NCBI RefSeq assembly: GCF_004795255.1
Contig: NZ_SSBQ01000002.1
Coordinates: 1,180,001 to 1,244,000 of the forward strand
Length of the DNA stretch: 64,000 bases
From: Streptomyces sp. RKND-216
GTDB taxonomy: Bacteria > Actinomycetota > Actinomycetes > Streptomycetales > Streptomycetaceae
Direction of reading: 5' to 3'
The position numbers and the translations under genes were made by a program. Below are positions 1 to 8,625 of the stretch, in pieces. Each line of letters starts with the position of its first letter. The stretch's first letter is position 1. Below the pieces are notes generated by a model that was not told where the DNA came from, did no database searches, and saw only the letters and a list, made by a program, of their open reading frames with translations.

Positions 1-81
1 GAAGCGGCTTCATCGTTCGACTTGCATGTGTTAAGCACGCCGCCAGCGTTCGTCCTGAGCCAGGATCAAACTCTCCGTGAA
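1..81 (-). rRNA. rrs: 16S ribosomal RNA, 5' end (partial)
   Basis: The reverse strand carries the universal 5' segment of bacterial 16S rRNA: the complement of positions 55-74 is the classic 27F primer site (AGAGTTTGATCCTGGCTCAG). It is followed by the conserved actinobacterial stretch on GACGAACGCTGGCGGCGTG. Counting back from the primer site (E. coli position 8 at window position 74) puts the mature 5' end near 81. The gene runs off the left edge, so only its first ~80 nt are present. An ORF crossing this strand is spurious. Confidence 0.97.
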
Positions 82-428
82 TGCTTCCCGGATATCCGGG
101 TCGACACATCACGAGAGCGGAACCGCCGGAGGAATAACCCGACGATCCACAGCGTCCTCGCTGTTGTGTTTCAAAGGAACCACGCCCCCACAAAACAGGG
201 GGACGGGGTATCAACATATCTGGCGTTGACTTTTGGCACGCTGTTGAGTTCTCAAGGAACGGACGCTTTCATCGGAACCCTTTCACAGGCTCCTCCGGGC
301 GCTTCCCTTCGGTGTTTTCCACCCTACCAGAGCTTTTCGTTCCGATTTCCCGGTCCGATTCCCTGGTTGCAACCTTCCACCGGGTCTGTTCCCGGTGCCC
401 GTTGCGGTGGAGCCGTAAACGTACTGGA
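82..428 (-). promoter_or_regulatory. rrn operon leader and upstream region
   Basis: This stretch has no protein gene. It is the transcribed leader of the rRNA operon, read on the minus strand. It contains two imperfect copies of a 20-mer: GTTCCTTGAGAACTCAACAG (complement of 241-260) and a second copy (complement of 161-180) matching at 16 of 20 positions, exactly 80 nt apart. The first copy is a block known from Streptomyces rRNA leaders, where leader boxes serve antitermination and RNA processing; the role here is inferred. A short palindrome (CCGGATATCCGG, 90-101) lies next to the mature 16S end. Confidence 0.75.
321..350 (-). promoter_or_regulatory. candidate rrn promoter
   Basis: The complement of 321-326 reads TAGGGT, a good actinobacterial -10 hexamer. 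It sits in a context (CTGGTAGGGTGGAAAAC) that resembles Streptomyces rrn promoters. The -35 region 17 bp upstream is poor. Streptomyces rrn operons usually have several promoters, and others may lie between 350 and 428. Confidence 0.45.
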
Positions 429-462
429 GCGGGGCGCCCGGATGCAAATCGAGGCGCCCCGC
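429..462 (-). terminator. terminator of rnj
   Basis: A perfect 10-bp stem (gcggggcgcc at 429-438 with its complement at 453-462) closes a 14-nt loop. It starts 14 bp beyond the RNase J stop codon and separates that gene from the rrn promoters. Confidence 0.75.
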
Positions 463-475
463 CCGTCGTTGGACG

Positions 476-2161
476 TCAGACCTCCACGACGACCGGGAGG
501 ATCATCGGGCGCCGACGGTAGGTGTCGGAGACCCAACGGCCCACCGCGCGGCGCACCAGCTGCTGAAGCTGGTGCGGCTCCGCGACGCCGTCCTGCGCCG
601 CCTTGGCCAGCGCCTCGTCGATCTTCGGCGTCACCGCGCTGAAGTCCTTGTCGTCGATGCCCGAGCCCCGCGACTGAAGGTGCGGCCCGCCGACAATCTT
701 TCCGGTGCTGCTGTCGACCACCACGAAGATGGAGATGATGCCCTCGTCGCCGAGGATGCGGCGGTCCTTCAACGAGGACTCCGTGACGTCCCCGACCGAC
801 AGGCCGTCCACGTAGACGTACCCGGCCTGGACCTTGCCGCTGATCTTCGCCTTGCCGTCCACGAGGTCGACGACGACACCGTCCTCGGCGATGACCACCC
901 GGTCCCGGGGAACGCCGGTGAGCGCGCCCAGCTCGGCGTTGGCCCGCAGATGGCGCCACTCCCCGTGCACCGGCATCAGGTTCTTCGGCCTGCAGATGTT
1001 GTAGAAGTACAGCAGCTCGCCCGCCGAAGCGTGCCCGGAGACGTGGACCTTGGCGTTGCCCTTGTGCACGACGTTGGCACCCCAACGGGTCAGACCGTTG
1101 ATGACCCGGTAGACCGCGTTCTCGTTGCCCGGGATCAGGGACGACGCCAGGATGACGGTGTCGCCGTCGACGATGCGGATCTGGTGGTCGCGGTTCGCCA
1201 TCCGGGAGAGCGCGGCCATGGGCTCGCCCTGGGAGCCCGTGCAGACGAGCACCACCTCGTCGTCCGGCAGGTCGTCCAGCGTCTTCACATCCACAACGAG
1301 GCCGACCGGGATGTTCAGGTAGCCGAGGTCGCGGGCGATCCCCATGTTGCGGACCATCGAACGACCCACGAAAGCGACCCGTCGGCCGTGCTCGTGCGCG
1401 GCATCGAGGATCTGCTGGATGCGGTGCACGTGCGAGGCGAAGCTCGCCACGATGATGCGCTTCTGTGCACCGGCGAAGACCTGGCGGAGCACCTGGGAGA
1501 TGTCCCGCTCAGGGGGGACGAAGCCCGGCACCTCGGCGTTCGTGGAGTCGGACAGCAGCAGGTCGATGCCCTCCTCTCCCAGGCGCGCGAAGGCCCGCAG
1601 GTCGGTGAGCCGACCGTCCAGCGGCAGCTGGTCCATCTTGAAGTCGCCGGTGTGCACCACCATGCCCGCGGGGGTGCGTACCGCGACCGCGAGGGCGTCC
1701 GGGATGGAGTGGTTCACCGAGACGAATTCGCAGTCGAACGGGCCGATGCGTTCCCGGTGCCCCTCCCGTACCTCGAGGGTGTAGGGGCGGATGCGGTGTT
1801 CCTGGAGCTTCGCCTCGATCAGCGCGAGGGTCAGCTTGGAGCCGATCAGCGGGATGTCCGGCTTCTCCCGCAGCAGGTACGGAACGGCGCCGATGTGGTC
1901 CTCGTGACCGTGGGTGAGGACGATGCCCTCCACCTGGTCGAGCCGGTCGCGGATCGAGCTGAAGTCCGGGAGGATCAGGTCGATGCCCGGCTGCTCCTCC
2001 TCGGGGAAGAGGACACCGCAGTCGACGATGAGCAGGCGGCCGCCGTACTCGAAGACGGTCATGTTGCGGCCGATCTCGCCCAGGCCGCCGAGCGGGGTGA
2101 CGCGCAGGCCACCCTTGGCGAGTTTCGGCGGCGGGCCGAGCTCGGGGTGCGGATGACTCAA
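476..2161 (-). CDS. rnj: ribonuclease J
   Basis: Metallo-beta-lactamase/beta-CASP ribonuclease with endo- and 5'-3' exonuclease activity in mRNA turnover and rRNA maturation (family knowledge). The zinc motif HGHEDH is at residues 84-89, followed by the beta-CASP region (STNAEVPGF, GNENAVYRVINGLTRWGA, the HVSGHAS motif) and a C-terminal domain ending MILPVVVEV. The open frame continues to a GTG at 2191, but I place the start at TTG 2161. That start has an AGGAG sequence just upstream and gives the family N-terminus SHPHPELGPPPKL and 561 aa. It lies just downstream of dapA, with which it is probably co-transcribed, and faces into the rrn operon. Confidence 0.95.
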   Translation of the reverse strand: MSHPHPELGPPPKLAKGGLRVTPLGGLGEIGRNMTVFEYGGRLLIVDCGVLFPEEEQPGIDLILPDFSSIRDRLDQVEGIVLTHGHEDHIGAVPYLLREKPDIPLIGSKLTLALIEAKLQEHRIRPYTLEVREGHRERIGPFDCEFVSVNHSIPDALAVAVRTPAGMVVHTGDFKMDQLPLDGRLTDLRAFARLGEEGIDLLLSDSTNAEVPGFVPPERDISQVLRQVFAGAQKRIIVASFASHVHRIQQILDAAHEHGRRVAFVGRSMVRNMGIARDLGYLNIPVGLVVDVKTLDDLPDDEVVLVCTGSQGEPMAALSRMANRDHQIRIVDGDTVILASSLIPGNENAVYRVINGLTRWGANVVHKGNAKVHVSGHASAGELLYFYNICRPKNLMPVHGEWRHLRANAELGALTGVPRDRVVIAEDGVVVDLVDGKAKISGKVQAGYVYVDGLSVGDVTESSLKDRRILGDEGIISIFVVVDSSTGKIVGGPHLQSRGSGIDDKDFSAVTPKIDEALAKAAQDGVAEPHQLQQLVRRAVGRWVSDTYRRRPMILPVVVEV

Positions 2162-2281
2162 AAGACTCTCCTCACCACTCGCGCCACGCACCCCGCGAGG
2201 GCACGTGGCGCGAGCGACATGTGTTCACTTGCCTGTGTTCTCGGTATGCACTTGTGCGGTATGCAGTTGTGAAGTGCGTGT

Positions 2282-3181
2282 CTAGAGGTGTACCCCGCCG
2301 GCGGCGAGGTCGAGCCTGAGCTGCTCGGTCTCCTCGGGCGACAGCTCCACCAGCGGCATGCGCAGCGATCCGGCCGGCAGGCCCTGGAGAGCCAAGGCGG
2401 CCTTGCAGGTGATCACACCCTGGGTGCGGAACATGCCGGTGAAGACCGGGAGCAGCTTCTGGTGGATCTCCGTCGCCTTGACGACGTCGCCGCTGAGATG
2501 GGCCTCCAGCATCGCGCGCAGCTCCGGGGCCACCACATGGCCCACGACGGAGACGTAACCGATGGCGCCGACGGAAAGCAGCGGCAGGTTGAGCATGTCG
2601 TCGCCGCTGTACCAGGCGAGGCCGCTGGTGGCGATGGCCCAGCTGGCGCGGCCGAGGTCGCCCTTGGCGTCCTTGTTGGCCACGATGCGCGGGTGCTCGG
2701 CGAGCCGGACGATCGTCTCGGTGTTGATGGGGACGCCGCTGCGGCCGGGGATGTCGTAGAGCATCACCGGCAGCTCGGTGGCGTCGGCGATCGCGGTGAA
2801 GTGGCGGTAGAGCCCCTCCTGCGGCGGCTTGCTGTAGTACGGAGTGACCGCGAGCAACCCATGTGCGCCGGCATGCTCGGCCTCGCGGGCGAGCTTGAGG
2901 CTGTGCGCGGTGTCGTTGGTACCGGCTCCGGCGACGACGTGGGCACGGTCTCCGACGGCCTCCACGACCGCACGGACGAGCTGGGATTTCTCCGCATCGC
3001 TGGTGGTCGGGGACTCACCGGTGGTGCCGTTGACGATCAGCCCGTCGTTGCCGGCGTCGACCAGGTGGGCGGCGAGCCGCTGGGCGCCGTCGACGTCGAG
3101 CGCGCCGTCCGCGCTGAACGGCGTGACCATGGCGGTCAGGACCCGCCCGAAGGGCGTCTGCGGTGTGGAGGTCGGAGCCAT
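2282..3181 (-). CDS. dapA: 4-hydroxy-tetrahydrodipicolinate synthase
   Basis: Condenses pyruvate with aspartate semialdehyde in the first committed step of the diaminopimelate/lysine pathway; cytoplasmic TIM barrel. The pyruvate-binding GTTGES (52-57), the catalytic Tyr of the YDIPGRSG block (142) and the Schiff-base Lys (K170 in VANKDAKG) are all present. Length is 299 aa, as usual. A GTG at 3190 is in frame three codons upstream; I prefer ATG 3181 (MAPTSTPQTPFG) because that N-terminus is the family norm, although no strong ribosome-binding site marks either. dapB lies 3.3 kb away, so the two steps are in the same neighbourhood but not adjacent. Confidence 0.96.
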   Translation of the reverse strand: MAPTSTPQTPFGRVLTAMVTPFSADGALDVDGAQRLAAHLVDAGNDGLIVNGTTGESPTTSDAEKSQLVRAVVEAVGDRAHVVAGAGTNDTAHSLKLAREAEHAGAHGLLAVTPYYSKPPQEGLYRHFTAIADATELPVMLYDIPGRSGVPINTETIVRLAEHPRIVANKDAKGDLGRASWAIATSGLAWYSGDDMLNLPLLSVGAIGYVSVVGHVVAPELRAMLEAHLSGDVVKATEIHQKLLPVFTGMFRTQGVITCKAALALQGLPAGSLRMPLVELSPEETEQLRLDLAAGGVHL

Positions 3182-3241
3182 GGGTCCCACGCTACTCGCA
3201 GGGGACGCCTGGTCGCTCCCTCGGGGCTCTCGGAGAGGACA

Positions 3242-3277
3242 CCGGCACTGCCTGCTCGGGGGTTCAGGCAGTGCCGG
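3242..3277 (-). terminator. terminator between thyX and dapA
   Basis: A perfect 13-bp stem (3242-3254 with 3265-3277) closes a 10-nt loop. It lies downstream of thyX and upstream of dapA, so dapA needs its own promoter or read-through. Confidence 0.75.
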
Positions 3278-3411
3278 GTCCGTCCAACCACCCTAGAGGA
3301 ACTTCGCGAAACGGTGCAATACGGACACAGTCGACCTCTCGGGCGATGCCCCGCTCCGACACCGGCCCCGATGCCGCGGTCTCACCCGGTCGGCGTGTCC
3401 CCCCGGCGGCG

Positions 3412-4155
3412 TCAGGGCGCCACCCGGCCGTTCTTGTTGAAGGCCGCATGGGTGAGCGGCATCAGCTCGGCCCACCGCGCCTCCATCGACTCCGCCACCA
3501 TTTCGATCTCCCGCTGCGGGAACGAGGGCGTCTTTGCCAGCTCGTGCCGGGTGCGCAGGCCGAGGAAGTGCATCAGTGAGCGGGCGTTGCACGTCGCGTA
3601 CATCGAGGAGTACAACCCGACCGGCAGTACGGCGCGCGCCACCTCACGGGCGACACCGGCGTCGAGCATCTCCAGGTAGGCCGTGTACGCCTGCTGGTAC
3701 GACGCGGTCATCGCACCCTCGACCAGCTTGAGCTGCTCGGGCGAACCCTCCACGAACTCGTACTTGCCCGGACGGCCCTGCTGCACGAGCTTCCGCGCCT
3801 CGTCCGGCACGTAGAAGACCGGCTCCAACTGCCGGTACCTTCCCGACTCCTCGTTGTATGACCATCCGACCCTATGACGGTGGAACTCGCGGAAGACGAA
3901 GAGTGGCGCACTGACGAAGAAGGTCATCGAGTTGTGCTCGAACGGACTGCCGTGCCGGTCGCGCATGAGGTAGTTGATGAGCCCTTTGGACCGCTCGGGG
4001 TCCTTCGTCAGCTCGTCGAGGGACTGCTCGCCGGCAGTGGAGACCCGTGCGGCCCACAGCACGTCGGTGTCGGACGCGCTGTGCTTCACCAGCTCGACGG
4101 TCATGTCGCTGCGGAAGCGGGGGCTGGCGGCTGTGCTGCTGTCGGCTTCGGACAC
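3412..4155 (-). CDS. thyX: flavin-dependent thymidylate synthase ThyX
   Basis: Makes dTMP from dUMP with methylene-tetrahydrofolate and FAD. The ThyX signature RHR is at residues 93-95, followed by SGRYR at 104-108; the spacing to the serine is eight residues. The flanking blocks HGSPFEHNS and the C-terminal substrate-binding region (LPVGLYSS, NARSLMHFL) are intact, and the length of 247 aa is normal. The GTG start at 4155 is preceded by GGAAGG at 8-nt spacing. A 16-bp tandem duplication lies in the upstream leader. The gene is followed by a strong hairpin. Confidence 0.96.
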   Translation of the reverse strand: MSEADSSTAASPRFRSDMTVELVKHSASDTDVLWAARVSTAGEQSLDELTKDPERSKGLINYLMRDRHGSPFEHNSMTFFVSAPLFVFREFHRHRVGWSYNEESGRYRQLEPVFYVPDEARKLVQQGRPGKYEFVEGSPEQLKLVEGAMTASYQQAYTAYLEMLDAGVAREVARAVLPVGLYSSMYATCNARSLMHFLGLRTRHELAKTPSFPQREIEMVAESMEARWAELMPLTHAAFNKNGRVAP

Positions 4156-4176
4156 CGGCGTTCCTTCCAGGTTCTT

Positions 4177-4208
4177 GCATCGCTGCGCCGCTGCATCGCT
4201 GCGCCAGT
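4177..4208. repeat. 16-bp tandem duplication upstream of thyX
   Basis: Two adjacent copies of gcatcgctgcgccgct (4177-4192 and 4193-4208, the second differing in two of its last three bases) lie 22-53 bp upstream of the thyX start codon. They fall in the probable promoter or leader of thyX. No function can be read from the sequence. Confidence 0.6.
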
Positions 4209-4359
4209 TGCGTCGCGTTCGCGGCGGCGCTCAGCCTACGGGCCGCCACCGACAATGCGGGCATCCGTGGACACGGCCCACGGCCCGAGGTGGTTCACGC
4301 GGCGCGGTCTCGCTAGTCTCACCGGGCATGCCCCGACCGACCGCGACCGAGGAACCGCC

Positions 4360-4941
4360 GTGCCCCTGAACTTCCTGACGGCCGACCACGCCCCGGTCGT
4401 CCCCGCACACGATGCCGACCGTCCGCTCCCGCACGAAGAGCGCGCACGCTGGCGGCGCCCGTACCGTCTCGGTCCGTGGCGGGTCGCGGGCGCGGCAGTA
4501 GTGCTGCTGCTCACCTCGTACGTGCTGATCTCCGCGGTCATCCTCGCCGTGGCGGGGCAGCTCACCGGCGCTGCTGCCTTCGCCGCGGTGGCTGCGCTGA
4601 TGACGGCCGCGGCGCTGCGCGCGCTGCGGATGGGCGTATGGGTGAGCGACGCCGGGCTGCGTCAGGTCGGGCCGCTGTACACCGTGACGCTCCCCTGGGC
4701 GGAGGTGTCCGCGGTGCGCACCGCGCAGCAGCCGGTGAAGTGGCTGGGGCTACCGCGGACCGTGCAGGGGCAGGCGCTGGTGGTCGAGCGGACGCGCGGC
4801 GGTTCGGCTCTGCGGACCCAGCTCACCACGCACAACGCGGACTTCCTGAACCGTCCGGAGGCGTTCGACCGGGCCGCCGACGTCATAGAGGGCTGGTCGG
4901 CGGAGGCGCGCGGGGTGCAGGGCGAGCACGGAGCGCGCTGA
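4360..4941 (+). CDS. PH-domain membrane protein
   Basis: A 193-aa protein with a hydrophilic N-terminus, two adjacent membrane segments (about residues 42-64 and 68-88), then a soluble domain beginning VSDAGLRQVGPLYTVTLPWAEVSAV. The pattern of two helices followed by a small beta domain with a W-x-E-V-S-x-V strand is typical of bacterial PH-like (bPH) proteins. The start is the GTG at 4360 with GAGGAA about 8 nt upstream; the open frame extends far upstream but overlaps thyX and its promoter. It is divergent from thyX and converges on the dehydrogenase gene across a strong bidirectional terminator. Function is unknown. Confidence 0.8.
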   Translation: MPLNFLTADHAPVVPAHDADRPLPHEERARWRRPYRLGPWRVAGAAVVLLLTSYVLISAVILAVAGQLTGAAAFAAVAALMTAAALRALRMGVWVSDAGLRQVGPLYTVTLPWAEVSAVRTAQQPVKWLGLPRTVQGQALVVERTRGGSALRTQLTTHNADFLNRPEAFDRAADVIEGWSAEARGVQGEHGAR

Positions 4942-4968
4942 GTCGCCGCCCGCCGCCGGTCTCGGCAT

Positions 4969-5013
4969 GCGCAGGAGGCCCCGGCCGGGCGAACCGGCCG
5001 GGGCCTCCTGCGC
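4969..5013. terminator. bidirectional terminator
   Basis: A perfect 20-bp stem (4969-4988 with 4994-5013) closes a 5-nt GCGAA loop between two convergent genes. It would serve both strands. Confidence 0.85.
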
Positions 5014-5023
5014 GTCGCGGCGG

Positions 5024-5911
5024 TCAGCCCTCCCGGGACCAGTCGTAGAAGCCGCGGCCGCTCTTGCGGCCCAGGTGGCCGGCCTCCACCTTCTCCACCA
5101 GCAGCGCAGGCGGCGCGAAGCGCGGGCCGAGTTCCCGCTCCAGGTAACGGGCGATGCCGAGGCGGACGTCGAGGCCGACGATGTCGGTGAGCTTGAGCGG
5201 CCCGGTCGGGTGGCCGTATCCGAGAGTCATGGCGGCGTCCACGTCCTCGGCGGAGGCGACGCCGGACTCCACCATGCGGATGGCCTCCAGACCGAGGGCG
5301 ACGCCGAGGCGGCTGCTGGCGAACCCCGGTGCGTCCTGCACCACGACGGCCGTCTTGCGCAGCTGCTCCACCCAGGCGACCGCGCGCTCGCGGAGACCGT
5401 CGGCGGTGGACGGCGCGAGGACCACCTCGACCAGCTTGCTCGCGGGCACGGGATTGAAGAAGTGCAGGCCCAGCATGCGCTCCGGGCGGGCGAGCGCCTG
5501 GGCGAGGGTGTCCAGGGAGATGCTGCTGGTGTTGGACGCGATGACCGTGTCCGCGGCGACGGCGTCCTCAACCGCGCGCAACGTCGTCAGCTTCAGGTCG
5601 AGGTCCTCCGGTACCGCCTCGACGACGAGCCCGCTGCCGGCCAGGTCGGCGTGCGCGGTGACGGTGCGGAGCCGGCTCAGCGGCTCGGCCGGGTCGTCGA
5701 TCTTGCCGCGGTCGGCACTCGCCCGCAGGGCCCGCTCGACGCGTGCGGCTGCGGCGTCGGCGGCCTCCTTGTCTCGTTCCAGGAGGGTCACTTCGCTGCC
5801 GGCGAGCAGCAGGGCGTGGGCGATCCCGGCGCCCATCCGCCCACCGCCGACGACGCCGCAGACGAGCGGCAGCTGGGTCGGGGATGCGGTCGGCTGTCCG
5901 GCCTCGGTCAT
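5024..5911 (-). CDS. 3-hydroxybutyryl-CoA dehydrogenase family protein
   Basis: NAD(P)-dependent 3-hydroxyacyl-CoA dehydrogenase, probably acting on short-chain hydroxyacyl-CoA. The N-terminal Rossmann motif GVVGGGRMGAGIA starts near residue 19, and the conserved SNTSS and catalytic-His block HFFNP (H147) follow. The C-terminal dimerisation domain ends with GRKSGRGFYDW. The ATG at 5911 has an AGGAGG 6 nt upstream and gives 295 aa; the open frame upstream of it is not coding in character. Substrate assignment (butyryl versus other short acyl chains) cannot be settled from sequence alone. Confidence 0.9.
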   Translation of the reverse strand: MTEAGQPTASPTQLPLVCGVVGGGRMGAGIAHALLLAGSEVTLLERDKEAADAAAARVERALRASADRGKIDDPAEPLSRLRTVTAHADLAGSGLVVEAVPEDLDLKLTTLRAVEDAVAADTVIASNTSSISLDTLAQALARPERMLGLHFFNPVPASKLVEVVLAPSTADGLRERAVAWVEQLRKTAVVVQDAPGFASSRLGVALGLEAIRMVESGVASAEDVDAAMTLGYGHPTGPLKLTDIVGLDVRLGIARYLERELGPRFAPPALLVEKVEAGHLGRKSGRGFYDWSREG

Positions 5912-5996
5912 GTGCGTCCTCCTGTCGTCGCAGGCCACCGGCGGATGACCTCGGTAGGTGTTCCTATCGCACGGCGCGGCTTCCGCTTCCGCCGGG

Positions 5997-6452
5997 TCAG
6001 CCTTCGCGCGGGGCGCGGCCGTCGTGCAGGGCGATGGCGCGCTGCATGGCCTTGCGGGCCCGGGGGGTGTCGCGGGCGTCGTGGTAGGCGACGGCGAGCC
6101 GGAACCAGGTGCGCCAGTTGCCGGGCTCGGCCTCGGCCTCGGCCTTGCGGCGGGTGAAGACCGCGTCGGCGGAGTCCCGGTCGATGCGTCCGCTGGGGGT
6201 GCGGCGCAGTTCGTCCTCGGGCAGTCCGCCCTCCGCCTCCAGTTCACGCGCCAGCCGATTGGCGGAGCGCGCGAAGCGCGTGGTGTGCCAGAGGAACCAC
6301 AGGCCGATCGCGGGCAGCGCCAGGACCGCGAGGCCGAACGCCACGGTGATCGCCCTGCCCTGCCGGATCAGCGCCACGCCCCGGCCGCCGACGAGGACGA
6401 AGTAGACGACCAGGACGGCGGCGAGGGTGAAGTAGGTGAGGCGGGCGCGCAC
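5997..6452 (-). CDS. small membrane protein with TPR-like tail
   Basis: A 151-aa protein with two N-terminal hydrophobic helices (about residues 6-22 and 37-55) and a soluble C-terminus. The tail resembles one tetratricopeptide unit (NWRTWFRLAVAYHDARDTPRA followed by KAMQRAIAL). The GTG start lies only 4 bp beyond the dapB stop codon, so it is probably translated by coupling from the dapB mRNA. No specific function is recognised; it seems a conserved neighbour of dapB in streptomycetes (recall, unchecked). Confidence 0.75.
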   Translation of the reverse strand: MRARLTYFTLAAVLVVYFVLVGGRGVALIRQGRAITVAFGLAVLALPAIGLWFLWHTTRFARSANRLARELEAEGGLPEDELRRTPSGRIDRDSADAVFTRRKAEAEAEPGNWRTWFRLAVAYHDARDTPRARKAMQRAIALHDGRAPREG

Positions 6453-6456
6453 GGGC

Positions 6457-7245
<789 letters not shown>

Positions 7246-8625
7246 TCAGGCGACCGCGTCGTGGAGGTGGGCGGTCTGCCGGTCGGTGAGCGGGCCGATG
7301 GCCGAGAGCGACGGCCGGGCGGTCAGCACGTCGCGGGCGACGGCCCGCACGTCGTCGGGGGTGACGGCGGCGATCCTGGCGAGCATCTCGTCCACGGACA
7401 TCTGCTCCCCCCAGCACAGCTCGCTCTTGCCGAGCCTGTGCATCAACGCGCCGGTGTCCTCCAGGCCCAGCACGGTCGACCCGGAGAGCTGGCCGACGGC
7501 GCGGCGCACCTCCTCGTCGGTGAGTCCGTCGCGCGCGACCTGGTCGAGTTCGTCCCGGCAGATCTTCAGCACGTCCGGCACCTGGCTCGCGCGGCAGGCG
7601 GCGTACACGGAGAAGAGGCCGCAGTCGGCGAAGCCGGAGGTGTAGGAGTAGGTGCTGTAGGCCAGGCCGCGCTTCTCGCGGATCTCCTGGAAGAGCCGGG
7701 AGCTCATGCCGCCGCCGAGTGCGGCGCTGAGCACGCCGAGGGCCCAGCGGCGTTCGTCGTTGCGGGAGACGCCGGGCATGCCCAGCACCAAGTGAGCCTG
7801 CTCGGTCGAGCGTTCCAGCACGTCGACGCGGCCGGCTCCGCGCAGGGTCTTGTCGCCGGTGCGGGGGCCGACGGGTTGGGCGTCGGCCGTACGTGCCAGT
7901 GCGCCGGAGCGTTCGAAGGCCTCCTGGACGCGGCGTACGACCAGGTCGTGGTCGAGGTTGCCCGCAGCGGCGACGACGAGGCGGGTGGGGTCGTAGTGCC
8001 GCCGGTAGAAGCGGGCGATCTGATCGCGGGTGAGGCCGTTGACGGTGTCGACGGTGCCGAGGACGGGCCGGCCCAGGGGGGTGTCGCCGAACATGGTGCG
8101 GGCGAAGAGGTCGTGCACGCAGTCGCCGGGGTCGTCGTCGGTCATCGCGATCTCCTCGAGGATCACGCCGCGTTCGGCGTCCACCTCGGCGGGGTCGATG
8201 ACGGAGTCGGTGAGCATGTCGCTGAGGACGTCGATCGCCAGCGGCAGGTCGGTGTCGAGGACACGGGCGTAGTAGCAGGTGAACTCCTTCGCGGTGAAGG
8301 CGTTCATCTCCCCGCCGACGGCGTCCAGCGCGGCGGAGATGTCGAGCGCGGAGCGCCGCTGCGTGCCCTTGAACAGCAGGTGTTCCAGGTAGTGGGTCGC
8401 TCCGTTCAGGGCGGGGGTCTCGTCGCGCGAACCGACGTGCACCCAGATGCCCAGCGTGGCGGACCGCACGGTCGGCAGCGTCTCGGTGACGACGCGCAGG
8501 CCGCCGGGGAGCACGGTGCGCCGGACGGTGCCGGGCGCGGTCGCACCGTCCGGGAGTGTCGATGTACGGGCGACGGCCCGCCCCTCGGTGGAGGGGCGGG
8601 CCGTCGCGCGGGGGTCGAACGTCAC
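7246..8625 (-). CDS. M16 family zinc metallopeptidase
   Basis: A pitrilysin/mitochondrial-processing-peptidase type protease of 459 aa. The inverted zinc motif HxxEH is present as HYLEH (H78, E81, H82), and the third zinc ligand lies in the ILEEIAM block (about E158). The second half carries the R/Y-containing motif [20 protein letters not shown]. It lacks a signal peptide, so it should act in the cytoplasm. The GTG start overlaps the pnp stop codon by 4 bp (GTGA), which implies translational coupling with pnp. A 16-bp perfect hairpin is encoded at codons 7-18. The pnp-peptidase pairing is common in Gram-positive bacteria. Confidence 0.93.
   Translation of the reverse strand: MTFDPRATARPSTEGRAVARTSTLPDGATAPGTVRRTVLPGGLRVVTETLPTVRSATLGIWVHVGSRDETPALNGATHYLEHLLFKGTQRRSALDISAALDAVGGEMNAFTAKEFTCYYARVLDTDLPLAIDVLSDMLTDSVIDPAEVDAERGVILEEIAMTDDDPGDCVHDLFARTMFGDTPLGRPVLGTVDTVNGLTRDQIARFYRRHYDPTRLVVAAAGNLDHDLVVRRVQEAFERSGALARTADAQPVGPRTGDKTLRGAGRVDVLERSTEQAHLVLGMPGVSRNDERRWALGVLSAALGGGMSSRLFQEIREKRGLAYSTYSYTSGFADCGLFSVYAACRASQVPDVLKICRDELDQVARDGLTDEEVRRAVGQLSGSTVLGLEDTGALMHRLGKSELCWGEQMSVDEMLARIAAVTPDDVRAVARDVLTARPSLSAIGPLTDRQTAHLHDAVA
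8571..8606 (-). other. terminator-like hairpin inside the start of the M16 gene
   Basis: A perfect 16-bp stem (8571-8586 with 8591-8606) and a 4-nt loop begin 16 bp downstream of the pnp stop. It has the strength of the intergenic terminators in this window but lies inside codons 7-18 of the overlapping peptidase gene. It could limit peptidase expression or define the pnp mRNA 3' end; this is inference. Confidence 0.6.

Noticed and set aside
22..642. Plus-strand open frame of 206 aa across the 16S/leader region
   Set aside because: It overlaps the 16S rRNA gene and its leader and then the 3' part of rnj, and it has no coding character.
3850..3880. Eight-residue RHR-to-Ser spacing in ThyX considered an aberration
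   Set aside because: RHRX7-8S variants are, as I remember, accepted in the ThyX family, and the rest of the protein is normal.
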